A DNA stretch of 64,000 bases from Snuella sedimenti (GTDB lineage Bacteria > Bacteroidota > Bacteroidia > Flavobacteriales > Flavobacteriaceae). The stretch lies in contig NZ_JAELVQ010000005.1 of NCBI RefSeq assembly GCF_016428595.1, positions 1-64,000 on the forward strand, written 5' to 3'. This document shows positions 52,381 to 61,378 of this stretch, one piece after another; the first letter of the stretch is position 1; the number at the start of each line of letters is the position of its first letter. The translations under genes were made by a program, and so were the position numbers. The notes under the pieces were generated by a model that did no database searches, was not told the DNA's origin, and saw only the letters and a list, made by a program, of their open reading frames with translations.

Positions 52381-53529
52381 ATGAAATCAATTGCCTGCTT
52401 TTTGTTGTTGTTCTGTTTTTTTAATTTAACTGAGGCTCAGGTTGTATACGAGTCTATCGAATCTGTTAGGTTAGGGAAATCCCGCGAGCTTAAAATCCAA
52501 TTGCCAAGAGGCTATCATGACGATAAAGATAAAAAGTATCCGCTATTTGTTGTATTTGATGGCGATTATATGTTTGAAGCCGTTGCCGGTAATGTAGATT
52601 ATTACTCGTATTGGGAAGATATGCCCGAAGCTATAGTTGTTGGTGTTAACCAATTAGGTGATCGTGATGACGATTGTATCTATTCCGACCAAAATTCATT
52701 GCCTATAGAAAAAGGGGCACGTTTCTTTGAGTTCGTTGGTATGGAGCTCATACCATACATTGAACGTACTTATAGAACTGAGAGTTTCAGAGTTGCCGTT
52801 GGACATGGGGTGACGGCAAATTTTATCAACTACTTTTTGCTTAAATCGCAGCCTATATTTCAAGGTTATGTGGCGGTTAGCCCCGAATTGGCGCCTAAAA
52901 TGCAAGACTATCTTGTTGAGCGTTTAAGTGCAATGCAGTCGAAGGTATTTTACTATTTGGCAACCTGTTCTAATGATGTAAAGTTTATAAAAGAGGATGT
53001 AGAGAGTTTAAACAAAAGTTTGGTCGATTTAGGTAATAAAAGTGTATTGTACAACTTTGACAGTTTTGAAGGGGCTTCGCATTATTCTGTGCCTGCACAT
53101 GCTATACCTAAAGCTATAGAGAGTATTTTTTATGTGTTTCAGCCAATCAGTAAAAAGGAATATAAAGAGACGATTCTTAATTTAGATACTTCGCCTGTGG
53201 CCTATCTTCAGGAAAAATATCAAACGATAGAAGAGTTATTTGGGATTGATAAGCAAATTCTTGTCAATGATTTTAAAGCCATTGCAGCTGCTATTGAGAA
53301 GCTTGAGGAGTTTGAATATTTTGAAGAGCTTGGCAAGATGGCAAGAAAGGCTTATCCAGAGACTCTTTTGGGGAATTACTACCTGGCGCGTTTTTATGAG
53401 GAAACGGGCGAGCCTAAAAAGGCCATGAGAACCTATCAGTCGGCTTATGCGCTTAATGAAGTAGGAGGTATTACAAAGGACTTAATGTTAGAAAAAGCAG
53501 ACTTAATTAAAGAAGATTTCGGGTACTAA
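52381..53529 (+). CDS. Esterase D-like secreted protein without nucleophile Ser
   Basis: 382 aa. Signal peptide 1-19 (LTEAQ). The alpha/beta-hydrolase domain (about 30-265) follows the Fes/esterase D family: LQLPRGYHDDKDKKYPLFVV, VFDGDYMFEA and the nucleophile elbow VAVGHGVTANFINYF. The elbow normally reads GHSxGG; here the Ser is Gly, while the His in GASHYSVPAHA is kept. The tail (about 330-375, FYEETGEPKKAMRTYQSAYAL) looks like one TPR. Probably a binding protein rather than an esterase. Confidence 0.85.
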   Translation: MKSIACFLLLFCFFNLTEAQVVYESIESVRLGKSRELKIQLPRGYHDDKDKKYPLFVVFDGDYMFEAVAGNVDYYSYWEDMPEAIVVGVNQLGDRDDDCIYSDQNSLPIEKGARFFEFVGMELIPYIERTYRTESFRVAVGHGVTANFINYFLLKSQPIFQGYVAVSPELAPKMQDYLVERLSAMQSKVFYYLATCSNDVKFIKEDVESLNKSLVDLGNKSVLYNFDSFEGASHYSVPAHAIPKAIESIFYVFQPISKKEYKETILNLDTSPVAYLQEKYQTIEELFGIDKQILVNDFKAIAAAIEKLEEFEYFEELGKMARKAYPETLLGNYYLARFYEETGEPKKAMRTYQSAYALNEVGGITKDLMLEKADLIKEDFGY

Positions 53530-53548
53530 ATGCACCTAGTTGTTTGTT

Positions 53549-54085
53549 ATGAAAAGCATAGAAAAACCTAATAGTGTAGATCCTGAATTATATTTTAGTC
53601 CATTCCTTTCTATAGCGAAAGGGGTAGATTTAATTGAATCTTTAATAATTTCAAAAAATGAAGTTATTGACTTGGTAGATGCATTGGATAATTCAATGTC
53701 CGACCACAGATACGAAGAAGGAAAGTGGACTATAAAACAAGTGTTGAAGCATATTTGTGATTCAGAAAGAGTGCATTCTTACAGAGCTTTGAGGTTTAGT
53801 AAAAATGACAAAACCGACCTGCCAGGTTATGATGAAAATGAATATGCAAAGTTGGACAACACGGATAATTTAAGTCTTGAGCAAATAAAAGATGAATTCA
53901 TAGCCGTTAGAAATTCAACAATCCAACTTTTTATGTCTTTGAATCCAGAATCTTTTGATTACCTTGGAAAAGGTAATAAGCAAGAATTAACTCCAAGAAT
54001 TATTGGGTGGAAAATTTCTGGGCATTCTTCACATCATTGCAAAATTATCAAAGAAAAATACTTGCAGTTGAAACATGATGCCTAA
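53549..54085 (+). CDS. DinB-family protein
   Basis: About 178 aa from ATG 53549; an in-frame TTG nine nt upstream is also possible. DinB-like four-helix bundle with the three-His metal site pattern: LKHICDSERVHSYR and SGHSSHHCKIIKEKYL. Members include thiol S-transferases and DNA-damage-induced proteins; the role here is unknown. Overlaps the following GNAT gene by 11 nt. Confidence 0.85.
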   Translation: MKSIEKPNSVDPELYFSPFLSIAKGVDLIESLIISKNEVIDLVDALDNSMSDHRYEEGKWTIKQVLKHICDSERVHSYRALRFSKNDKTDLPGYDENEYAKLDNTDNLSLEQIKDEFIAVRNSTIQLFMSLNPESFDYLGKGNKQELTPRIIGWKISGHSSHHCKIIKEKYLQLKHDA

Positions 54086-54614
54086 GATTGTTAAACTTCA
54101 ATCATTTGAAAAAAGAGATTTTGAAAGGCTTATAAATTGGGTTGCTGATGAATATATGTTGGTTCAATTTGCAGGATCAATATTTAAGTTTCCATTAACA
54201 GAAAAGGAATTAAACACCTATGTTGATAATAAGGAAATATTAGCTTTTAAAGTTATTGAGGAGCATACTAATTTAGTAATTGGGCACGCAGAAATTTCTC
54301 CGTCAGAAGATGTTGATACTGTTAAGATTTGTAGGGTTTTAATTGGAGACAAAGAAAACAGGGGAAAGGGCTATGGTAAAAGAATAATATATCAACTTTT
54401 AAATATAGCGTTTTACGAACTTAAAAAAGAAAAAGCCGAACTTAATGTATTTGATTGGAATGTTGGAGCCATAAAGTGTTATGAGCAACTAGGGTTTATA
54501 AGAAACCCAAATAAGGATTCATTTATGATGGTTAAAGAAGAAAAGTGGAAGTCTTTAAATATGATTATGAAAAAAGATTATTGGAAGACTAAAAGTTATA
54601 CTTTTAACTTTTAA
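54075..54614 (+). CDS. GNAT-family N-acetyltransferase
   Basis: 179 aa. Acetyl-CoA binding pattern in RVLIGDKENRGKGYGKRIIY and the following NVFDWNVGAIKCYEQLGF. Substrate unknown; the fold is of the RimJ/RimL type. Translated from overlapping codons with the DinB gene, suggesting coupled expression. The tail ends in AAAAGTTATACTTTTAAC, a word found in other gaps of this genome. Confidence 0.9.
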   Translation: MMPKIVKLQSFEKRDFERLINWVADEYMLVQFAGSIFKFPLTEKELNTYVDNKEILAFKVIEEHTNLVIGHAEISPSEDVDTVKICRVLIGDKENRGKGYGKRIIYQLLNIAFYELKKEKAELNVFDWNVGAIKCYEQLGFIRNPNKDSFMMVKEEKWKSLNMIMKKDYWKTKSYTFNF

Positions 54615-54713
54615 ATATGTTGGTAAGTAAATAGGTTGTTTGGGTATATAGTGTTGAATTAATTTTAAGAAGATGAGAGCTATAGCCTATATATAAAATA
54701 TAAAGCGAAGTAA

Positions 54714-56072
54714 ATGGCAAAAGTAAAAACGACTTTTTTTTGTCAAAGTTGTGGTACGCAATATGCAAAGTGGCAAGGGCAATGCAATGCCTGTAAGGCG
54801 TGGAACACCATTGTTGAAGAAGTGATCCAAAAAGCAGAAAAGAATGATTGGAAATCACCAACATCAACAGTAAAACAAGCGGCTGTTCCTTTGCGAATTA
54901 AAGACATCGACTTGTCCCAGGAACCAAGAATGGATACACTGGATGGTGAGTTCAATCGTGTTTTAGGAGGGGGAATTGTGCCAGGATCTTTAACATTGTT
55001 AGGAGGGGAGCCTGGAATTGGGAAAAGTACGCTGTTGCTTCAAATTTCATTAAAGTTGCCGTATAAAACCTTGTATGTTTCAGGTGAAGAAAGTCAGAAG
55101 CAAATAAAAATGCGAGCCGAACGCATTAATCCCGATAACAATAATTGTTACATTTTAACAGAAACAAAAACACAAAATATATTTAAGCAAATTGAAGCTT
55201 TAGAACCGGATATTGTTATTGTGGACTCTATACAGACCTTGCACAGTGATTATATCGAGTCATCGTCTGGAAGTATTTCCCAAATAAAAGAGTGTACAGC
55301 CGAGCTTATTAAGTTTGCCAAAGAAACCGCAACACCGGTTTTGTTAATCGGACATATTACTAAAGATGGGCATATTGCAGGACCTAAAATATTGGAGCAT
55401 ATGGTCGATACGGTCTTGCAATTTGAAGGTGATCGTAACCATGTGTTTCGCATTTTAAGGGCACATAAAAACCGATTTGGATCTACTAACGAGCTAGGTA
55501 TTTATGAGATGCGGGGTTCAGGATTGCGGGAAGTAACAAACCCATCAGAACTTCTTGTGTCCAAAAAGGATGAAGAATTGTCTGGGAATGCTATTGCGGC
55601 AACACTTGAAGGCATGCGTCCTTTAATGATAGAGGTGCAGGCTTTAGTAAGTACGGCCGTTTATGGTATGCCGCAACGCAGTGCTACCGGTTTTAATGTA
55701 AAACGATTAAATATGTTACTGGCTGTTTTAGAAAAACGAGCTGGTTTTAGGTTAGGTGCTAAAGATGTATTCTTGAATATCACCGGGGGTATTACCGTTG
55801 ATGATCCGGCAATCGATTTGGCTGTGGTCGCTTCCATTTTATCCTCGAATGAAGATGTTGCGCTTCAAAAAGATGTTTGCTTTGCAGCCGAAGTTGGTCT
55901 CTCGGGAGAAATTCGTCCTGTGCAACGCGTAGAACAGCGCATTTTGGAAGCAGAAAAACTTGGATTCTCCACTATTTTTGTATCTAAATACAATAAAATA
56001 TCTCTTAAAAATACTGCAATTAAAATTCAATTGGTCTCTAAAATAGAGGATCTGGTAGGGTTTATAGTTTAG
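54714..56072 (+). CDS. radA: DNA repair protein RadA
   Basis: 452 aa. N-terminal C4 zinc finger (CQSCG and CNACK), RecA-like ATPase with Walker A GGEPGIGKST, the RadA-specific KNRFGS motif, and a C-terminal Lon-protease-like domain with GEIRPVQRVEQRILEAEKLG. It promotes branch migration in recombination. Full length. Confidence 0.97.
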   Translation: MAKVKTTFFCQSCGTQYAKWQGQCNACKAWNTIVEEVIQKAEKNDWKSPTSTVKQAAVPLRIKDIDLSQEPRMDTLDGEFNRVLGGGIVPGSLTLLGGEPGIGKSTLLLQISLKLPYKTLYVSGEESQKQIKMRAERINPDNNNCYILTETKTQNIFKQIEALEPDIVIVDSIQTLHSDYIESSSGSISQIKECTAELIKFAKETATPVLLIGHITKDGHIAGPKILEHMVDTVLQFEGDRNHVFRILRAHKNRFGSTNELGIYEMRGSGLREVTNPSELLVSKKDEELSGNAIAATLEGMRPLMIEVQALVSTAVYGMPQRSATGFNVKRLNMLLAVLEKRAGFRLGAKDVFLNITGGITVDDPAIDLAVVASILSSNEDVALQKDVCFAAEVGLSGEIRPVQRVEQRILEAEKLGFSTIFVSKYNKISLKNTAIKIQLVSKIEDLVGFIV

Positions 56073-56289
56073 GGTGTAGTAGTGTCATGTTTGTCGTTGT
56101 GTTCTGCAAAGTAATCTCCCTGTTTTATTGCTGCCATGAGGTGTTATGGCAGTGCTTATCAATAAAAGAACAAATCCCAAAAATTACTCGGGAGTTAAGC
56201 CCTTTGCAATGATGTTAAATTATAGTGATCGATACGCGCTATTTTGTCAAAATTCATTAATTTCGCAGCTCGATTAGAATATTGATACC

Positions 56290-59200
56290 ATGAGTGCTAA
56301 ATTTCCTGAGTATAAAGGACTTGACTTGTCAAAAACATCTGAAGAAATTCTAAAGTATTGGCAAGAGAATAATATATTTGAAAAAAGTGTAACGTCACGA
56401 GAGGGCAACCAATCTTTTGTGTTTTTTGAAGGGCCTCCATCTGCAAATGGCCTTCCGGGAATACACCATGTTATGGCACGAGCCATAAAAGATATTTTCT
56501 GTCGTTATAAAACACAAAAAGGGTATCAAGTAAAGCGTAAAGCAGGTTGGGATACGCATGGTTTGCCAATTGAATTAGGTGTAGAAAAGGAGTTAGGCAT
56601 AACAAAGGAAGATATTGGGAAAACCATTTCGGTTGAGGCGTACAATGCTGCATGTAGAAAAGCAGTGATGCGTTATACAGGTATTTGGAATGATTTAACC
56701 GAAAAAATGGGCTATTGGGTAGATATGGACGATCCATATATTACTTACGAGCCTAAATATATGGAGAGTGTTTGGTGGCTATTAAAGCAAATTTATAATA
56801 AAGACTTGCTTTACAAAGGCTACACGATACAGCCCTATTCGCCAAAAGCAGGTACCGGATTAAGCTCACACGAGTTAAATCAACCAGGGACCTATCAAGA
56901 TGTTACCGATACTACTGTTGTGGCGCAATTTAAGGCAAACAAGGCTTCGTTACCAGACTTTTTGCAGAACGAAGGTGATATTCATTTTCTGGCATGGACG
57001 ACTACGCCTTGGACGCTTCCAAGTAATACGGCACTAACCGTAGGGGCAAAAATTGATTACGTATTGGTCGAGACGTATAATCAGTATACATTCGAGCCTA
57101 TAAAGGTTGTTTTGGCAAAACCATTACTTTCTAAACAATTTGATGGTAAGTTTAAACCAGTTGAAGAACAATCGGCATTACAAGACTATAAAGCAGGCGA
57201 CAAGAAGATTCCTTTTTATGTTGTTAAGGAATTCAAAGGAAGTGAACTAGTAGGAGCAACTTACGAACAGTTATTGCCATATGCCTTGCCAAATGATAAT
57301 CCCGAAAATGCTTTTAGAATCATTTCTGGTGATTTTGTAACGACTGAAGATGGTACCGGAATTGTACATACGGCACCAACCTTTGGAGCAGATGATGCTT
57401 TGGTTGCTAAACAAGCAACTCCAGAAGTGCCACCAATGTTGGTAAAAGACGAAAACGGGAATTTAGTGCCGTTAGTAGATTTGCAAGGGCGTTTTAGACC
57501 CGAAATGGGGGAGCTGGCAGGTAAGTATGTAAAGAATGAATATTACAATGAAGGCGAAGCGCCAGAGCGTTCGGTTGATGTTGAGTTGGCCATCAAATTA
57601 AAAGAAGAAAATAAAGCCTTTAAGGTTGAAAAATACAAGCACAGTTATCCTAATTGTTGGAGAACCGATAAGCCTATTTTATACTATCCGTTAGATTCGT
57701 GGTTTGTAAAAGTGACGGACGTTAAAGAACGTATGTTCGAACTGAACGAAACCATTAACTGGAAACCAAAAGCAACGGGTACTGGACGATTTGGTAACTG
57801 GTTGGCTAATGCCAACGATTGGAATTTATCGCGTTCGCGTTATTGGGGTATTCCGTTACCAATTTGGCGTACCGAAGATGGTAAAGAAGAGATTTGCATT
57901 GGCTCGGTTGAAGAGTTGAAAGTAGAAATGGCCAAAGCGGTGTCAGCAGGTGTTTTAGATAAAGATATCTTTGAAGATTTTGAAGTTGGCAACAACTCAG
58001 AAGATAACTACGCCAAAATAGATCTTCATAAAAATATAGTAGATGAGATTGTATTGGTGTCTCCTTTGGGGCAGCCGATGCGTCGAGAGAGTGACTTAAT
58101 TGATGTTTGGTTCGATTCGGGATCTATGCCATATGCACAATGGCATTATCCGTTCGAGAACGCCGATTTAATTGATAAAGGCACAACGTATCCAGCCGAT
58201 TTTATTGCTGAGGGCGTAGACCAAACACGTGGTTGGTTTTATACCTTGCATGCTATTGGAACCATGGTTTTCGATTCTGTTGCCTATAAAAATGTGGTGT
58301 CAAACGGTTTGGTTTTAGATAAGAGCGGACAAAAAATGTCAAAGCGTTTAGGGAACGCCGTCGATCCTTTTGAAACGCTTGGGACTTATGGTGCCGATGC
58401 AACGCGTTGGTATATGATTTCCAATGCCAACCCTTGGGATAACTTAAAGTTTGATGCTGAGGGTGTAGAGGAAGTGAAGCGTAAGTTTTTTGGAACTTTA
58501 TATAATACCTATTCATTCTTTCAACTATATACTAATCTTGACAAGTTTACATATAGCGAAGCTGATATTCCTTTAGAGGAACGCCCAGAAATCGATCGTT
58601 GGATTTTATCAGAATTACATACCTTAATTAAAAAGGTAGATGCCTATTATGCCGATTATGAGCCAACAAAGGCAGCAAGGGTTATTTCCGATTTTACACA
58701 AGACTATTTAAGTAATTGGTTTGTGCGTTTAAGTAGAAGGCGTTTTTGGAAAGGAGATTACCAAGAAGATAAAATTTCAGCTTATCAAACACTGTATACC
58801 TGTATGGTTACTATTGCTAAGTTAGGTGCGCCAATAGCACCATTCTTTATGGATAGGCTGTATTTGGATTTAAATTCGGTAACAAAGAAAGAAGCGTTCG
58901 AAAGTGTGCATTTGGCTAATTTTCCTGTTTATAATGAAGCTTTTGTAGATAAAAGTTTGGAACGAAAAATGGAAAGTGCCCAAACAATATCGTCTTTAGT
59001 TTTGTCGTTAAGGGCTAAAGAAAAGATAAAAGTACGTCAACCGCTTCAAAAAATCATGATACCAATTGACAGTCAGCAACAAAAAGAAGAGATTCTGGCA
59101 GTTTCAGATTTGATAAAGCATGAAGTAAATGTTAAGGAGGTTGAGCTTTTGGAGGATGCTTCAGATATTTTGGTTAAGCAAATTAAACCTAATTTTAAAG

Positions 59201-59694
59201 TGTTAGGGCCGCGCTTTGGTAAAGATATGAGGTTGATTTCTAGTGCTATAAGTCAGTTAGGTGCCCAAGATATCAAAAAAATTGAACAAAATGGCTCTTT
59301 AGAGCTTGATATTAATGGAAAAAATATTACTTTAGACATTGAGGATGTAGAGATTACCTCGCAAGATATTGAAGGGTGGCTTGTTGCTAATGAAGGCGCC
59401 TTAACAGTAGCTCTGGATGTTACGATTACTGATGCATTAAGAAGGGAAGGAATTGCTAGGGAATTGGTGAATCGTATTCAGAATTTGCGTAAGGATTCAG
59501 GCTTTGAAGTGACAGATAGAATAGATGTTAAGCTTCAAAAAGATGAACATATTGTTAATGCTGTTGATGCTAATATAGCGTACATAAAAACAGAAACATT
59601 AACAGACGAACTTGAAATTATTGATAAATTAGATAACGGTATAGAAATTGCTTTCGATGATGTAAATACCAAATTGTTTATACTAAAACATTAA
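56290..59694 (+). CDS. ileS: Isoleucyl-tRNA synthetase
   Basis: 1134 aa. Class I synthetase: HIGH-type motif in PSANGLPGIHHVMAR, editing domain around 180-400, KMSKS-type loop GQKMSKRLGN, anticodon-binding domain, and a C-terminal extension. The length and KMSKR sequence suit the IleRS2 (eukaryote-like) clade, which tends to tolerate mupirocin. That is a family inference, not shown here. Followed 5 nt later by the DksA-like gene. Confidence 0.97.
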   Translation: MSAKFPEYKGLDLSKTSEEILKYWQENNIFEKSVTSREGNQSFVFFEGPPSANGLPGIHHVMARAIKDIFCRYKTQKGYQVKRKAGWDTHGLPIELGVEKELGITKEDIGKTISVEAYNAACRKAVMRYTGIWNDLTEKMGYWVDMDDPYITYEPKYMESVWWLLKQIYNKDLLYKGYTIQPYSPKAGTGLSSHELNQPGTYQDVTDTTVVAQFKANKASLPDFLQNEGDIHFLAWTTTPWTLPSNTALTVGAKIDYVLVETYNQYTFEPIKVVLAKPLLSKQFDGKFKPVEEQSALQDYKAGDKKIPFYVVKEFKGSELVGATYEQLLPYALPNDNPENAFRIISGDFVTTEDGTGIVHTAPTFGADDALVAKQATPEVPPMLVKDENGNLVPLVDLQGRFRPEMGELAGKYVKNEYYNEGEAPERSVDVELAIKLKEENKAFKVEKYKHSYPNCWRTDKPILYYPLDSWFVKVTDVKERMFELNETINWKPKATGTGRFGNWLANANDWNLSRSRYWGIPLPIWRTEDGKEEICIGSVEELKVEMAKAVSAGVLDKDIFEDFEVGNNSEDNYAKIDLHKNIVDEIVLVSPLGQPMRRESDLIDVWFDSGSMPYAQWHYPFENADLIDKGTTYPADFIAEGVDQTRGWFYTLHAIGTMVFDSVAYKNVVSNGLVLDKSGQKMSKRLGNAVDPFETLGTYGADATRWYMISNANPWDNLKFDAEGVEEVKRKFFGTLYNTYSFFQLYTNLDKFTYSEADIPLEERPEIDRWILSELHTLIKKVDAYYADYEPTKAARVISDFTQDYLSNWFVRLSRRRFWKGDYQEDKISAYQTLYTCMVTIAKLGAPIAPFFMDRLYLDLNSVTKKEAFESVHLANFPVYNEAFVDKSLERKMESAQTISSLVLSLRAKEKIKVRQPLQKIMIPIDSQQQKEEILAVSDLIKHEVNVKEVELLEDASDILVKQIKPNFKVLGPRFGKDMRLISSAISQLGAQDIKKIEQNGSLELDINGKNITLDIEDVEITSQDIEGWLVANEGALTVALDVTITDALRREGIARELVNRIQNLRKDSGFEVTDRIDVKLQKDEHIVNAVDANIAYIKTETLTDELEIIDKLDNGIEIAFDDVNTKLFILKH

Positions 59695-59698
59695 AGTT

Positions 59699-60079
59699 AT
59701 GGCCTTAGATACCAATGTAAGATATTCAGATAAGGAATTAGCTGAATTCAAAGTGTTGATTCAAGAAAAGATTAAGAAGGCGCAACACGATTTAGAGCTT
59801 ATTAAAAGTGCCTATATGAATGATCATAATAACGGCACCGAAGATACATCGCCTACTTTTAAAGCATTTGATGAAGGCAGTGAGGTGATGAGCAAAGAAT
59901 CGAATTCGCAATTAGCCATTAGGCAAGAAAAGTTTATTCGAGATTTAAAGAATGCGCTTATCAGAATAGAGAACAAGACCTATGGTGTATGCCGCGTTAC
60001 AGGAAAATTAATTAATAAAAAAAGATTAGAACTAGTACCTCATGCAACTCTAAGTATTGAAGCTAAGAATATGCAATAG
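59699..60079 (+). CDS. DksA/TraR-like protein with a degenerate zinc finger
   Basis: 126 aa. N-terminal coiled coil (FKVLIQEKIKKAQHDLELIK) and a C-terminal TraR/DksA region, YGVCRVTGKLINKKRLELVPHATLSIEA. Of the four zinc cysteines only the first (GVCRVT) remains; the others are Thr, Ser and Ala. Probably binds the RNA polymerase secondary channel or is a structural relative. Downstream of ileS by 5 nt. Confidence 0.88.
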   Translation: MALDTNVRYSDKELAEFKVLIQEKIKKAQHDLELIKSAYMNDHNNGTEDTSPTFKAFDEGSEVMSKESNSQLAIRQEKFIRDLKNALIRIENKTYGVCRVTGKLINKKRLELVPHATLSIEAKNMQ

Positions 60080-60176
60080 ACATTGTTAATACCATATATG
60101 GCATCCATAATTTTAAGTTTTAAAAAGACGAGTTTGGGTGTTGTATATTTAAAATTATAAAAAATAAACAATATAT

Positions 60177-60205
60177 AAACGTCTCATATTTTGAGGCGTT
60201 TTTTA
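60177..60205 (+). terminator. Terminator after ileS-dksA-like
   Basis: 10-bp stem (60177-60186 with 60192-60201), 5-nt loop, T run. It separates the ileS operon from lspA. Confidence 0.85.
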
Positions 60206-60311
60206 TGAAACGTTTTAAACTTTTTGGAACGGAGCAACAACGGCAATTTTTTTGCTAATTGTAAATTTATGCTCTTAAATAAAAAGTACTACCAGTTATT
60301 TAGTTAGTGTT

Positions 60312-60932
60312 ATGTCGTTAAAAAAGTCTGTATTTATAATTGTTGTTGTTTTGCTTATTGACCAAATAAGCAAGGTATACATTAAAACACATTTTACGCT
60401 TCAGGAGAGTGTTAAAGTGTTTGAATGGTTTCAAATCTATTTTATAGAAAATGATGGCATGGCTTGGGGAACAAAAATTAGTGATTTTGTGTCATTTATC
60501 TCCGATAGAACGGCTAAAGTGGCCTTAACACTTTTTAGAATAGTAGCGATATTTGGTATAGGTTATTGGTTATATGATGCGACGAGGAAACAAAGCCCTA
60601 AGGTATTAATTTTGGCTATTGCCTTAATTTTTGCAGGTGCTTTAGGTAATATTATAGATTCCGTATTTTATGGTGTTCTATTTGATGGAAGCTCAAGTCA
60701 GGTAGCTACTTTTTTACCAGAATCCGGAGGTTACGATGCGCTATTACATGGACGCGTTGTAGATATGCTGTATTTTCCTTTATTTGAGATCGATTTGCCT
60801 AGTTGGGTTCCATTTTATGGTGGTAAACGTTTTAATTTTTTCGAGCCCGTTTTTAATATAGCAGACATGGCAATAAGCACAGGGTTTATTATGCTTATTG
60901 TATTTAATAAGAAAGCATTTCCAAAAAAATAA
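60312..60932 (+). CDS. lspA: Lipoprotein signal peptidase II
   Basis: 206 aa. Four membrane segments; LIDQISKVYIKTHF, IENDGMAWG, AGALGNIIDSVFYG, and the two catalytic Asp in GRVVDMLYFP and FNIADMAIS. It cleaves lipoprotein signal peptides. Longer than E. coli LspA through a loop insert (GVLFDGSSSQVATFLPESGG), usual in Bacteroidota. Confidence 0.96.
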   Translation: MSLKKSVFIIVVVLLIDQISKVYIKTHFTLQESVKVFEWFQIYFIENDGMAWGTKISDFVSFISDRTAKVALTLFRIVAIFGIGYWLYDATRKQSPKVLILAIALIFAGALGNIIDSVFYGVLFDGSSSQVATFLPESGGYDALLHGRVVDMLYFPLFEIDLPSWVPFYGGKRFNFFEPVFNIADMAISTGFIMLIVFNKKAFPKK

Positions 60933-61378
60933 GCTTTACCATTTTAAGCTTGAAATAGAATTTGTACCTGCTGTAAATTATATCTTTCAAGTTTATTGCA
61001 CTATCTATTCTTATAATAAACCATTAGCATCCTAAACGTTTGAAGCAAGATCGTTTCACTGCTATATAAAGAATAATGGTAAATTGAATATAAGTACTTT
61101 ACATTTTCCTGTTTTGCATGACAGAAAACCTTTAAAGAGTTTATTTTTTGAGAATAAAAGCAACTCTTAAAATAGACCAGTCTACTTTCTTTAATCTAAA
61201 GGCGTAGGGGTCTTAAGTCAATCTTCGGAGGGCTGTCGATCATAAATTCCAAAAATCAATTTTAAACACCCTCTTAATCTTTTAGTAATAACTTAACAAG
61301 TAAGTTTTTTTTCACGTCAAGTTAATTTGTTATCTTTAATTGCTATTATTAAATACCCAATTTAATTTCCCTCAGTTA
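60933..61378. other. Gene-free gap before the OmpA-like gene
   Basis: 446 nt, AT-rich, no reading frame of merit on either strand. It contains TATCTTTA at 61331-61338, a near-perfect -7 box for the next gene, preceded by a T-rich stretch. Nothing else recognised. Confidence 0.5.

Noticed and set aside
58253-58516. Minus-strand frame inside ileS
   Set aside because: Antisense to the KMSKS region of ileS; shadow.
61340-61378. Longer start of the OmpA-like protein
   Set aside because: The extra 13 residues follow directly on the -7 box and precede a normal signal peptide that begins at 61379.
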